In this document: positions 42,099 through 51,597 of the stretch, one piece after another
Layout: each line of letters begins with the position of its first letter
Numbering within the stretch: position 1 is the stretch's first letter
DNA from: Winogradskyella costae
Lineage (GTDB): Bacteria; Bacteroidota; Bacteroidia; Flavobacteriales; Flavobacteriaceae
Assembly: GCF_013403865.1 (NCBI RefSeq)
Contig: NZ_JABFDK010000013.1
Span: 1 to 64,000 of the forward strand
Direction: 5' to 3'
Length of the DNA stretch: 64,000 nucleotides
Notes under the pieces: model-generated
Told to the model about the DNA's origin: nothing
Database searches by the model: none
Seen by the model: only the letters and a program-made list of their open reading frames with translations
Translations under genes and position numbers: made by a program

Positions 42099-44468
42099 AT
42101 GTTTTACAAAACTCTGAGTTTATGGTTCTTTTTTAGCCTAAGCGCCATGGCTATTGCACAAAATTCTTTTCAGATTAAAGGATCCGTAATTAGCAACAAT
42201 ACGCTACAACCCATAGAAGGAGCCACTATAAACGGAAAAAACCTTCATGCTATTACATCCGCTTCTGGCAGATTTACGATAAATGCTATTGTTGAAGGCA
42301 ACTACTCTTTTACGATTTCTCATATAGGCTACGCTTCTAAAACAATTAATATTAAAGCAGATTCAAGCAGCAAAGTCCTTAAAATTTTATTAGAGGAATC
42401 TACCACCAAACTCAGTGAAATAGAAGTCAACGGAAAAACAAAAAAAAGAGTTCATAAAGAGTCACCTGTCGTTTCTCACGTGGTGACCAAAGAGTTTCTT
42501 ACGACGAATAGAGAAAATAGTTTGATGCAAACCTTAAGTAAAATTCCAGGTGTCAGTACTATTAAAATTGGCTCCGGACAATCTAAACCTGTCATTAGAG
42601 GTTTAGGTTTTAACAGAGTGGCTGTGGTTCAGAATGGCATAAAACACGAAGCTCAACAATGGGGAAATGATCATGGGTTAGAAATTGATCAATATGGAAT
42701 TGAAAATATACAGATTGTAAAAGGGCCTGCTTCTTTAGTTTATGGTTCTGATGCTATTGCTGGTGTAGTAGATATTCAACCAAATAAAGTACCCCTTATT
42801 AATTCTTTTAGTGGTGAAGTAAATGTATTAGGTGAAAATAATAATGATTTATTAGGAATTTCAGCAGGAATCCAAGCCAGAAAAGAAAAATGGTTTTATC
42901 GTGGACGTATTACATACAGAGATTATGGCGACTACAAAGTACCCACAGATAAAATAAATTACGAGAATTATATCTTTGAGTTACACGATAATAATTTACG
43001 TAATACAGCTGGACGAGAAGCTAACGCTAATTTGAGTCTCGGTTATGTCACTGATAAATTCACCTCAGAAACGACGATTAGTAATGTTAACGCTAAAAAC
43101 GGTTTTTTTGCCAATGCACATGGTTTAGAAGTGAGAATATCGCGCATTGATTACGACCAATCTAATAGAGATATTGATCTTCCTTATCATAAGGTGAACC
43201 ATTTTAAAATTACGAATAACACATCCATAGCTCTAAATAAGCATAGTATTAATCTCGATTTCGGTTTTCAAAATAATTTAAGAGAGGAACATTCCGAACC
43301 GATACCTCATGGGTATATGCCAACACCTTCTAACAGTAAGGAACGTAGTTTTCAAAAAAACACATTGACCTTAAATGTTAAAGATGCCTTTACATTAAAT
43401 GATGATCATCATATTGTTGCCGGTATCAATTTAGAATTTCAAGATAACAACATTGGCGGCTGGGGTTTTTTAATACCTGAGTATACGCGTTTCACTATTG
43501 GAGCTTTTGCTTTCGACCAATATGAAATTAATTCAGACTTACATCTATTAGCTGGTATACGTTATGATTATGGACAAATAAATAGTAAATCTTATTTTGA
43601 TTGGTATCCGTCAACCATCAACAATGCCAACGGTTCTACCTCATATATCTATTTACAACGCGCCCAAGATAAAACGCTCAATTTTGGAAATGTAAGCGCT
43701 TCTGTAGGCTTAAGTTATATTCTAAATAACACTACTTTTAAAATAAATGCAGGAAAAAGTTTTAGAATGCCATTAGCTAATGAATTAGCTTCTGATGGTG
43801 TTAATTACCACATGTACCGTTATGAAAAAGGAAATCTAGATTTAGATCCTGAGGAATCTTATCAATTAGATATTGACATAGATCATACCACAAAAAACTA
43901 CAGCTTTGGTATTAGTCCTTTTGTTAATTTTTTCGAAAACTTTATTTATTTAAATCCAACGTCTAACTATTACGAGACATTACAAATTTACGAGTATACT
44001 CAAAACAAAGTATTTAGAGCTGGAGGAGAATTAAGAGCAAGCACCAACATAATCAACAATCTTCAATTAAATGCTTCTGCAGAATATGTCTACTCAAGAC
44101 AAACTAGTGGACCAAAAGAAGGCTTTACTATTCCGTTTTCACCACCATTATCAGGATTATTTTCGGCTAATTACCAATTTAAAGATTTTCTTTTTTTTAA
44201 ACAACCGCAACTTATAGCAGATTATAGAATTACAGCAAAACAAAATGAAATTGTTCCGCCAGAAGAAAAAACGGATGGTTATCAAGTCTTAAACATGTCG
44301 CTTTTAACACAAATTGAGCTCTTTAAAACAAAACGTCCATTAGATGTAAAATTTAAGCTCAATAATGTTTTCGATACTAAATATTTCGATCACACTAGTT
44401 TTTATCGCTTAATCGATGTGCCCGAAGCTGGAAGAAATATTTCAATAGCATTAACACAAACCTTTTAA
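42099..44468 (+). CDS. TonB-dependent receptor with carboxypeptidase-like domain (probable zinc)
   Basis: This encodes 789 residues: signal peptide ending MAIAQ, a CarboxypepD-regulatory beta-sandwich at about 24-105 (IEGATINGKNLHAITSASGRF), plug at about 120-230 (SGQSKPVIRGLGFNRVAVVQ), and a barrel ending ISIALTQTF. The plug phrase NGIKHEAQQWGNDHGLEID carries several His, Asp and Glu residues and is widespread in metal-type receptors of the phylum. The downstream DUF4625 lipoproteins and upstream Zur-like regulator suggest zinc as substrate. A TTGCAA half-site lies 47 bases upstream (42047-42052). Confidence 0.85.
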   Translation: MFYKTLSLWFFFSLSAMAIAQNSFQIKGSVISNNTLQPIEGATINGKNLHAITSASGRFTINAIVEGNYSFTISHIGYASKTINIKADSSSKVLKILLEESTTKLSEIEVNGKTKKRVHKESPVVSHVVTKEFLTTNRENSLMQTLSKIPGVSTIKIGSGQSKPVIRGLGFNRVAVVQNGIKHEAQQWGNDHGLEIDQYGIENIQIVKGPASLVYGSDAIAGVVDIQPNKVPLINSFSGEVNVLGENNNDLLGISAGIQARKEKWFYRGRITYRDYGDYKVPTDKINYENYIFELHDNNLRNTAGREANANLSLGYVTDKFTSETTISNVNAKNGFFANAHGLEVRISRIDYDQSNRDIDLPYHKVNHFKITNNTSIALNKHSINLDFGFQNNLREEHSEPIPHGYMPTPSNSKERSFQKNTLTLNVKDAFTLNDDHHIVAGINLEFQDNNIGGWGFLIPEYTRFTIGAFAFDQYEINSDLHLLAGIRYDYGQINSKSYFDWYPSTINNANGSTSYIYLQRAQDKTLNFGNVSASVGLSYILNNTTFKINAGKSFRMPLANELASDGVNYHMYRYEKGNLDLDPEESYQLDIDIDHTTKNYSFGISPFVNFFENFIYLNPTSNYYETLQIYEYTQNKVFRAGGELRASTNIINNLQLNASAEYVYSRQTSGPKEGFTIPFSPPLSGLFSANYQFKDFLFFKQPQLIADYRITAKQNEIVPPEEKTDGYQVLNMSLLTQIELFKTKRPLDVKFKLNNVFDTKYFDHTSFYRLIDVPEAGRNISIALTQTF

Positions 44469-44520
44469 AACAATCAATAATAAATTAACAACCATGAAAA
44501 CAAAAATTAAAACAAACATT

Positions 44521-45303
44521 ATGAAATCAAATTTTAAATTTTTAGCAATTATCGCTTTTTTCGGAATCCTTTTAAACTCATGTAGCAGTGATGATGATAA
44601 CGGATCACCTAGTCTTAATGCACCAGAAATAACTGGTTTTGAATACGGTGAAGGCAGCGTACACTCAACAGACCAAGTTGCTTTTAAAGGCTCTGACATT
44701 CATTTAGAAGCAGAAATTAATGCTGAAGCTGTAGTTAGCAGCATTACGCTTTCTATCCATGCACACGATTTGACGCTTGCAGATGGTGAAGTTGAGTGGG
44801 ATTTTTTCCAAGAATACACAGATGCTAGTTACCTAGTAATAAACCCAACCTTCCACGAACATGTAGATGTACCAACAGATATACCAGCTGGTGAATATCA
44901 TATTGAATTAACTGTAATAGATGAGTTAGGGAATAGCACTGAAATTGAAGGTCATTTAGAAATTTTAGATCACATTACATTAAGTGATTACTCTGTAGAT
45001 ACTACAGCTGCTAAAGGCGCTGATTTTCATGCTGAATTTATGATAAGTGCTTTAAACGGCATCCATAATATAACGGTAGATATTCACGCTCATGATCTTC
45101 CTGTTGGTGATGGTGAAATAGAATGGGATGAAGAAATTGTATTTTCAGAAGGTTACCATGACCTAACAGACGTTGAATTCCATGAGCATATTGATGTACC
45201 AGCAACTGCACCTGCAGGAGAATATCATGTTACTTTTACTGTTGAGGATGAAGATGGAAATACAAAATCATACGAAACACACATAGATATTACAGCATCT
45301 TAA
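44521..45303 (+). CDS. DUF4625 His-rich lipoprotein with an internal duplication
   Basis: This encodes 260 residues from the ATG at 44521 (ATG at 44494 adds nine). The lipobox LNSC gives CSSDDDNG. Two homologous halves of about 105 residues follow, each with IHAHDL, GEVEWD or GEIEWD, FHEHVDVP or FHEHIDVP, and PAGEYHIE or PAGEYHVT. Each half thus repeats two His-x-His pairs in the same places, strongly suggesting a metal-binding surface protein (DUF4625, PF15418). It follows the receptor by about 50 bases. Confidence 0.85.
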   Translation: MKSNFKFLAIIAFFGILLNSCSSDDDNGSPSLNAPEITGFEYGEGSVHSTDQVAFKGSDIHLEAEINAEAVVSSITLSIHAHDLTLADGEVEWDFFQEYTDASYLVINPTFHEHVDVPTDIPAGEYHIELTVIDELGNSTEIEGHLEILDHITLSDYSVDTTAAKGADFHAEFMISALNGIHNITVDIHAHDLPVGDGEIEWDEEIVFSEGYHDLTDVEFHEHIDVPATAPAGEYHVTFTVEDEDGNTKSYETHIDITAS

Positions 45304-45314
45304 TACATTATTAT

Positions 45315-45350
45315 ACCGCATAGTATACTAAATATGCTATGCGGTTTTAT
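45315..45350 (+). terminator. Terminator between the two DUF4625 genes
   Basis: ACCGCATAG / CTATGCGGT with a 13-base partly paired loop and a TTTTAT tail. A possible upstream start of the next gene (45334) lies within this hairpin, which argues for the start at 45361. Confidence 0.75.
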
Positions 45351-45360
45351 ACTCTATAAA

Positions 45361-45843
45361 ATGAAATTAACATCAACTTATTTTTACTTCGTATTTTCTA
45401 TAATGTTACTAATTACATCGTGTTCTAGTGATGATAGCATTAATATAGATGAAGAAAAACCAACAATTACGATTAACTACACAGAAGGTTTTCCACAGGC
45501 ATGCGAACAACTTATAAAAGGGGAAACTTACACTTTTAAAGCACTAGTAACAGACAACAGAGCGTTAGCTTCTTACAGCTTAGATCTTCACCATAATTTT
45601 GACCATCACACGCATGATGACCAAGGTGAAACATGTAATTTAGAGCCTCTAAAAGAAGCTGTAAATCCTTTAATATATATGGAGAATTTTAATATTGAAG
45701 GTGAATTAACAACTTATGAAATTAATATCAGCATAACTATTCCTAATGATATTGACACCGGAGATTACCACTGTGCTTACTCCGTGACAGATGTAACTGG
45801 TTGGCAAAGTAGAACCTCTATTGATATAAAAATTATAGACTAG
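45361..45843 (+). CDS. DUF4625-type His-rich lipoprotein, single domain
   Basis: This encodes 160 residues. The lipobox ITSC gives CSSDDSIN. One DUF4625-like domain follows, with the segment SLDLHHNFDHHTHDDQGETC, containing five His, as a likely metal site, and DTGDYHCAYSVTD replacing the PAGEYH motif of its neighbour. Two Cys in the loops (EACEQL-like QACEQ and GETCN) may pair. It is the last gene of the presumed zinc module and ends at a strong terminator. Confidence 0.8.
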   Translation: MKLTSTYFYFVFSIMLLITSCSSDDSINIDEEKPTITINYTEGFPQACEQLIKGETYTFKALVTDNRALASYSLDLHHNFDHHTHDDQGETCNLEPLKEAVNPLIYMENFNIEGELTTYEINISITIPNDIDTGDYHCAYSVTDVTGWQSRTSIDIKIID

Positions 45844-45907
45844 ATGTTTTCAACTTGATTCCCTAGAAAATTACATTAAAATTGGGTTAGATTTTTGATG
45901 TTATTTT

Positions 45908-45942
45908 AAGTGCTGACGTAATACCTGTCAGCACTTTTTTTA
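45908..45942 (+). terminator. Terminator closing the second metal module
   Basis: A perfect 10-base-pair stem AAGTGCTGAC / GTCAGCACTT with a nine-base loop, followed by seven T. Confidence 0.9.
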
Positions 45943-45987
45943 TGCCAATTAATTAAACTGAATATTCTCACTAATAAAGACGAATTT

Positions 45988-46020
45988 TTGATATAACTAA
46001 AATGCAATTATTTATCTTTG
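45988..46020 (+). promoter_or_regulatory. Promoter of the B12 uptake operon
   Basis: TTG at 45988-45990 and TATCTTTG at 46013-46020 are 22 bases apart and precede the riboswitch by about 40 bases. Confidence 0.6.
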
Positions 46021-46057
46021 CACCTTATTGGTTTATGTTTATAATTTTATAGACATG

Positions 46058-46262
46058 ATTAAAAGGGAATCAGGTAAAAAAGTAATTAGCTTAATAATCC
46101 TGAGCTGTTCCCGCAACTGTAAGTTTAGTCCCATTTTGGGATGCCTCTAATGAAAATCTTCAACATCCACTGTTCTTTTTTGAATGGGAAGGAACATTAG
46201 TAGGACACAAGTCAGGAGACCTGCCAATTTTACCAACAATTAACACAGTAGCTTTCGGGTAA
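46058..46262 (+). ncRNA. Cobalamin (AdoCbl-type) riboswitch
   Basis: Conserved cobalamin-riboswitch elements occur in order: AAAAGGGAATCAGGT at 46061, GAGCTGTTCCCGCAACTGT at 46102-46120, and the B12 box AGTCAGGAGACCTGCC at 46210-46225. The element lies in the leader of the BtuB-like gene, ending 13 bases before its ATG. This suggests that ligand binding blocks translation or expression of the uptake operon. Confidence 0.95.
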
Positions 46263-46275
46263 AAGGCACGGGTTT

Positions 46276-48111
46276 ATGAGATATATTGTATGCACCATTT
46301 TGTTTTGCATAGGTTTTTGTTCTATGCTTCATTCGCAAACCGACTCCATCACGGCTTTGAGAGAGGTACGCCTTATTGCTTACCGACTTAAAGATTCTAC
46401 CTATACAAGAAATGTAACTATTGTAAAAGATAGTGTCTTAAAACAAAACCAAGCTTCTCTAACTAATTTTCTAAACTTTAATAGCACGGTTTATTTTAAG
46501 GAGAATGGTTTAGGTATGGTTTCTTCACCCTCTTTTCGTGGTACAACAGCATCACAAACTTCGGTACTTTGGAATGGTATTAACATTAACTCACAAACCA
46601 CCGGACAAACCGATTTTAATACCATAAATACACGTGGTTATAATAAAATAGAAATAAAACCAGGCGGCTCTAGTGTTGCTGATGGAAGTGGCGCTATTGG
46701 CGGCTCTATAAATCTGGTAAATGAACTCGGTTTTAATAAAGGATTTCATAATGAACTTTTTGCTAACTACGGAGAGTTTAACACCTATGGCATAGATTAC
46801 CAAACTAATTATTCATCAGAAAAATTTAGTGTGCTTTTAGGCATTGCCAGAAATGCTTCTGATAATGATTATCCCTACCCAGAAACAGACCGCATCAATA
46901 TTAACGGTCAGTATCATAATACTAACATTAGTTTAGCGGCAACTTCGAAATTAAATTTAAATAACACCCTAAAAGTTTTTGCGAATGTTTATGATGGTAG
47001 ACGAAATTTTTCAGTACCAACACCAAACGCATTAAAAACAAAATATACTGATTTTAACACACGCTCTCTTGTAGAATGGGAAAGTCATTTCAGTAAGTTT
47101 AAGTCCAATCTAAAAATAGCAACCACAACAGAAGAATACCGTTATTTCGGTAACATAGACAATGACTTTTACACCTACGGAAAAGTGACGAGTTTTATTT
47201 CTAAATACGGCCTAGACTTTGCCCTTTCTAATAAGATATTGCTTACAGCAGGAGTTAATTACACTCACAATGATGGTCAAGGTTCTAATATTGCTTCAGA
47301 AACACGCAACTTATCTGCTGCCTTAATCAGTTTTAAACATGTACTTTCAGAAACGTTTCTTTATGAACTCGGATTACGCCAAGAAACGAATGAACAATAT
47401 GGAAATCCACTTTTATATTCTGCAGGTTTTAGTACAAAGCTTACTGATTTTTATCAACTAAAAGTTAATACGTCTAAAAACTTCCGAATCCCAACTTATA
47501 ATGATTTGTATTGGCAAGGTGTTGGAAATTCGGACTTAAAACCAGAAGAATCTTATCAAGGTGAAATTAGCAATAATTTCAATTTTAAAAACCTTTCTAT
47601 TTCCTTAACAGGTTATTATAATTACGTAGAAAACTTATTACGCTGGGTGCCTGACAGCTCTGGTATTTTTAGACCAGAGAACACTAATAAAGTTCAGATT
47701 TACGGACTAGAATCTGTCATTACAGCTCAGAAATCATTTGGAAATCACAAATTTACGGGTTCAGCAACCTTTGCTTATACTGTTTCAGAAAATAAAGAAA
47801 CAGGGAAACAGCTCATCTATGTTCCGTTTTACAAATTCACGACTTCTTTTGGGTATAATTATAAAAGAATTTCGGCCTACTATCAATACCTTAATAACGA
47901 TGAGGTTTTTACCACCACAGATCATGCTACCGAACATATTTTAGACAGCTATATGGTTGCTAATTTAGGAGCCGAATACACATTAGGAAAAAATCGTGAC
48001 TATAAAATAGGAGCGCAAATATTAAACTTCTGGAACGAATCTTACGAAAGCGTTCTCAACCGCCCAATGCCTGGTCGGAATTTCAATTTCTATTTACATC
48101 TAAAATTTTAA
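46276..48111 (+). CDS. btuB: BtuB-like TonB-dependent cobalamin receptor
   Basis: This encodes 611 residues with a signal peptide ending SMLHSQ. The plug (about 45-150) contains SFRGTTASQTSVLWNGININ and GGSSVADGSGAIGGSINLVN. The barrel ends FNFYLHLKF with terminal Phe. The size equals that of E. coli BtuB. The direct evidence for the substrate is the cobalamin riboswitch in its leader. The next gene starts three bases after its stop and encodes a BtuG-like protein. Confidence 0.9.
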   Translation: MRYIVCTILFCIGFCSMLHSQTDSITALREVRLIAYRLKDSTYTRNVTIVKDSVLKQNQASLTNFLNFNSTVYFKENGLGMVSSPSFRGTTASQTSVLWNGININSQTTGQTDFNTINTRGYNKIEIKPGGSSVADGSGAIGGSINLVNELGFNKGFHNELFANYGEFNTYGIDYQTNYSSEKFSVLLGIARNASDNDYPYPETDRININGQYHNTNISLAATSKLNLNNTLKVFANVYDGRRNFSVPTPNALKTKYTDFNTRSLVEWESHFSKFKSNLKIATTTEEYRYFGNIDNDFYTYGKVTSFISKYGLDFALSNKILLTAGVNYTHNDGQGSNIASETRNLSAALISFKHVLSETFLYELGLRQETNEQYGNPLLYSAGFSTKLTDFYQLKVNTSKNFRIPTYNDLYWQGVGNSDLKPEESYQGEISNNFNFKNLSISLTGYYNYVENLLRWVPDSSGIFRPENTNKVQIYGLESVITAQKSFGNHKFTGSATFAYTVSENKETGKQLIYVPFYKFTTSFGYNYKRISAYYQYLNNDEVFTTTDHATEHILDSYMVANLGAEYTLGKNRDYKIGAQILNFWNESYESVLNRPMPGRNFNFYLHLKF

Positions 48112-48114
48112 ATA

Positions 48115-49203
48115 ATGAAAAAATATTTTTACAAACTCGCAAGTCTGCTAATGTTAGTTTTAATCACTATGACATCATGTACTAGTGATGATAGAGACGA
48201 TCCTATTTCCGTACAACCGCCATCTGGAGATTATACCGATGGAATTTTTATTTTGAATGAAGGTGGTTTTGGATACTCTAATGCTTCGGTTTCATTTTTT
48301 GAAAACACAGGTGAAGTTTATAATTCTATTTATTCTGAAGTAAACGGAATGGGTCTTGGTGATACAGCGCAAAGCATGGGGTTTTATGGTGAAAATGCAT
48401 ATCTCGTAGTAAATAATTCGGCTACTATAGAAGTTGTTAACCGTTATACTTTTGAATATATAGCAACAGTCAGCAATATGATTGTAAATCCTAGATATAT
48501 TGAATTTAGTGACAATAAAGGTTATATAACCAATTGGGGAGATCCAAATGACGTTAATGACGATTATGTTGCTGTTTTAAATTTAGATACAAATCTTATA
48601 GAAGCTACAATTCCAGTAGCGGAAGGTCCTGAAAAGATACTACTAGATAACGGTAAACTTTACGTAACTCACAAAGGAGGTTATGGCTATGGCAACACTA
48701 TAAGTGTTATTGATGTCGCATCACAAAATGTTTTGAAAACTATTACTGTTGCAGATGTACCCGACGGAATGGTAATTGACAACGGTTTTCTTTACGTGAT
48801 TTGCTCTGGTAAAGCTTCTTGGACAGGAGATGAAACCCTTGCAAAACTTTTTAAGATCAATCTACCTGATATTAATGACATAACGACTCTTAATTTTTCA
48901 ACAGAGCAACACCCTAGTCATTTAGAATTTGAAAATGGAATATTGTATTACACCATAGATAATGCTGTATACAGTTTAGACAGCAATGTTTTTCAGCTTC
49001 CAGAAACCCCTTCTTTTTCAACAGCAGCAGATGGTGTTGAGATTCTTTATGGTTTTGAGGTGCATGAAGGCGCTATCTATATCGCTGATGCTAAAGATTA
49101 CACTTCTAACGGAGAAGCATTTATTTACAATCTAAATGGTGATTTACAAAACCAATTTTCAGTTCAAATTATTCCAAATGCATTTTACTTCAACAATCTA
49201 TAA
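48115..49203 (+). CDS. DUF5074 beta-propeller lipoprotein (BtuG-like)
   Basis: This encodes 362 residues. The lipobox MTSC gives CTSDDRDD. Blades of a YncE-like seven-bladed propeller follow, with GIFILNEGGFGYSNASVSFF, GYITNWGDPNDV, VAVLNLDT and VTHKGGYGYGNTISVIDV. DUF5074 proteins next to btuB in Bacteroides (BtuG) bind cobalamin with very high affinity and cap the receptor. The position directly after a riboswitch-controlled btuB makes that role likely here too. Confidence 0.85.
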   Translation: MKKYFYKLASLLMLVLITMTSCTSDDRDDPISVQPPSGDYTDGIFILNEGGFGYSNASVSFFENTGEVYNSIYSEVNGMGLGDTAQSMGFYGENAYLVVNNSATIEVVNRYTFEYIATVSNMIVNPRYIEFSDNKGYITNWGDPNDVNDDYVAVLNLDTNLIEATIPVAEGPEKILLDNGKLYVTHKGGYGYGNTISVIDVASQNVLKTITVADVPDGMVIDNGFLYVICSGKASWTGDETLAKLFKINLPDINDITTLNFSTEQHPSHLEFENGILYYTIDNAVYSLDSNVFQLPETPSFSTAADGVEILYGFEVHEGAIYIADAKDYTSNGEAFIYNLNGDLQNQFSVQIIPNAFYFNNL

Positions 49204-49224
49204 CTAACTAAAAACAATTAAATT

Positions 49225-50511
49225 ATGAAAAACAATTACAAAAAAACATTTTACATTTTAACCGCAATTCTACTTTCTGCTAGTAGCTATGCACAAGATT
49301 ATTCTAATGGTGTTTTTATTTTAAACGAAGGTTTATTTGGTACAAATACGGCTTCCGTTTCACATATTGATGCAAGTGGAACATTAGAAAATAATATTTT
49401 CACCACTCAAAATCCTAGTATGACCTTAGGAGATACAGGACAAGGAATGGGCTTCTATGGAGATTTTGCATATGTAATACTTCATTATAGCGACGAAATA
49501 AAAGTAATGAACAGCACGACTTTTGCTTTTTCTGCTAGCATTACTGATCAAATGGAATTACCACGAAATATTGCTTTTTATGACGGAAACGGCTATGTCA
49601 CCAATTGGGGAGATCCATTTGATACTACCGATGACTTTGTTGCTGTAATAGATTTAACAACAAATAATGTTACTGAAACAATCTCTGTAGCTGAAGGTCC
49701 TGAAGAAATTGTACAGAAAGATGGAAAACTGTTTGTAGCGCATCAAGGTGGCTACGGATATGGTAATTCTATTTCCGTAATTGATATAGCAACGAGTACT
49801 GTGGAATCAATCACTGTAGGAGATGTGCCTTCAACAATAAAAGTTGACGATGATTACCTATATGTACTTGCAAGTGGAAAACAAGCTTGGACAGGTGATG
49901 AAACTCTCGGTAGTATTCATAAAATAGATTTGTCAGATTTCCAAAACCATGTTACAATCGATTTTCAAACTTCGGAACATCCAAGTTTTTTAGCAGTAGA
50001 TGCTACTGATTTATATTATGTTTTAAATAATAACATTTATAAAATGGCCTCAACAGACACGACACTTCCAACTGTAGCATTTAACTCATCTAATAACGCA
50101 CAACTCTCTTATGGTTTTGATAAGATTGACGATAAACTCTATTTATTAGATGCCATAGACTATGTAAGTTCAGGAAAAGTATTTGTATATGATGAAAGTG
50201 GAAGTTTACTAACAGAATATACTGTAGGACCATTACCAAATGGAGTTTATAAAAACGAAGGAACTTTAAGTGTCAATGATTTTGCTTTTGAAACAACAAC
50301 CTTATATCCTAATCCGGCATCAGGAAGTTTTGAATTAAACCTTACTGAAAATGCGAATATCAAAATGTATGATGTCTCTGGTAAATTAGTAAAAGCTGTA
50401 AAATACACAAATACACAGCCAATAGCTTTAGACGGTATAGAAACAGGTATGTACTTAGTTAATGTGGAAGTAAAAGGAAATTCAACAACTTTAAAGTTAA
50501 TTGTGAAATGA
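49225..50511 (+). CDS. DUF5074 beta-propeller protein with type IX sorting domain
   Basis: This encodes 428 residues. It is a paralogue of the previous protein (GVFILNEGLFGTNTASVSHI, GYVTNWGDPFDT, VAHQGGYGYGNSISVIDI) but with a Sec signal peptide ending SSYAQ instead of a lipobox. Its C-terminal Por secretion domain of about 75 residues begins LYPNPASGSFELNL and ends GMYLVNVEVKG plus TTLKLIVK. It should therefore be secreted or anchored by the type IX system. It probably binds cobalamin outside the cell. The stop overlaps the next ATG. Confidence 0.88.
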   Translation: MKNNYKKTFYILTAILLSASSYAQDYSNGVFILNEGLFGTNTASVSHIDASGTLENNIFTTQNPSMTLGDTGQGMGFYGDFAYVILHYSDEIKVMNSTTFAFSASITDQMELPRNIAFYDGNGYVTNWGDPFDTTDDFVAVIDLTTNNVTETISVAEGPEEIVQKDGKLFVAHQGGYGYGNSISVIDIATSTVESITVGDVPSTIKVDDDYLYVLASGKQAWTGDETLGSIHKIDLSDFQNHVTIDFQTSEHPSFLAVDATDLYYVLNNNIYKMASTDTTLPTVAFNSSNNAQLSYGFDKIDDKLYLLDAIDYVSSGKVFVYDESGSLLTEYTVGPLPNGVYKNEGTLSVNDFAFETTTLYPNPASGSFELNLTENANIKMYDVSGKLVKAVKYTNTQPIALDGIETGMYLVNVEVKGNSTTLKLIVK

Positions 50512-51482
50512 TAAAAACACTCCTTCTCTTTCTGTTTTCTACTTTTTTATTACAAGCGCAAAGTTATGCTCCTGCCGCAGGACAAACTGGATCTACAGCA
50601 ATTGCTGCAGACAGCGATGTTTTTATAGCTTGGGCAACTGGTATAGAACTACAACGTGGGTATGTAAACATTTCTAATCCTTCACAAGAACATGAAGGTA
50701 GTAATTATGCAACTTATGGAGTTGCCGAAGATGCCTTAGGTATAGCAACCAATAATGTCGTAAGCTTAGGAGATGCCGGTGAAGCAATATTAACGTTTGA
50801 AACACCAATAGCTGATGAAGATGGCTTTGATTTTGCTGTTTTTGAGAATAGTTTTAGTGATACATTTCTAGAATTAGCTTTTGTTGAAGTGAGCTCAGAT
50901 GGTGTTAATTATTTTAGATTTCCTTCTCATAGCGAAACGCAATCAGAAACACAAGTTGGTGGATTTGGAAGTGTTGACCCTACTTATATCAACAATCTCG
51001 CAGGAAAATATAGAGGATTATTCGGCACACCATTTGACTTATCAGATTTAGAGGAGGACGCTTTATTAAACAAAAATAATATTACACACATTAAAATTAT
51101 AGATGTTGTCGGAAGTATAGATCCTGCTTATGCGAGATATGATAGTTTTGGTAACGCCATTAATGACCCTTTTTCGACCCCTTTTTATTCTAGTGGATTT
51201 GATTTAGATGGCATCGGTGTTATTAATCAACAATCATTAAGTATTGATGATCAAGAATATTCAGCAATTTCTATATATCCGAATCCTGCTTCCAATGAAT
51301 TTTACATCAATTCTGCCGAAAAGGTTAATGTGAGTATTTATAACATACTTGGTAAAATGGTAATTTCAAAAGAAGTTGATTCCAATAATCCTATTCAAAT
51401 ATCAGAGCTTAAAAGTGGTATCTACCTAGTTAGAATTGCACTAAATGGAAAAATAAGTCAACATCGACTCATTAGAAACTAG
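50508..51482 (+). CDS. Type IX-secreted protein of the B12 operon
   Basis: This encodes 324 residues overlapping the previous stop (ATGA). A signal peptide ends LLQAQ. The central 220 residues form a beta-sandwich-like domain with AILTFETPIADEDGFDFAVF, ELAFVEVSSDGVNYFRFPS and ITHIKIIDVVGSIDPAYARY; I know this type only as 'cell surface protein' associated with btuB loci. The Por secretion tail begins IYPNPASNEFYIN and ends KISQHRLIRN. A second extracellular cobalamin-binding or propeller-partner protein is a reasonable guess. Confidence 0.8.
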   Translation: MIKTLLLFLFSTFLLQAQSYAPAAGQTGSTAIAADSDVFIAWATGIELQRGYVNISNPSQEHEGSNYATYGVAEDALGIATNNVVSLGDAGEAILTFETPIADEDGFDFAVFENSFSDTFLELAFVEVSSDGVNYFRFPSHSETQSETQVGGFGSVDPTYINNLAGKYRGLFGTPFDLSDLEEDALLNKNNITHIKIIDVVGSIDPAYARYDSFGNAINDPFSTPFYSSGFDLDGIGVINQQSLSIDDQEYSAISIYPNPASNEFYINSAEKVNVSIYNILGKMVISKEVDSNNPIQISELKSGIYLVRIALNGKISQHRLIRN

Positions 51483-51496
51483 TAGATATTTTATAT

Positions 51497-51532
51497 AAAT
51501 GCTTTCCTTTTTACTTTGGAAAGCATTTTTTT
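51497..51532 (+). terminator. Terminator of the B12 operon
   Basis: A perfect 11-base-pair stem AAATGCTTTCC / GGAAAGCATTT with a ten-base loop and a run of seven T. Confidence 0.92.
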
Positions 51533-51597
51533 ATATAAAAACCTGTTAACTACAAGCATATTACCCATTAACAATCACCGAATCACATTAAAAAGAA

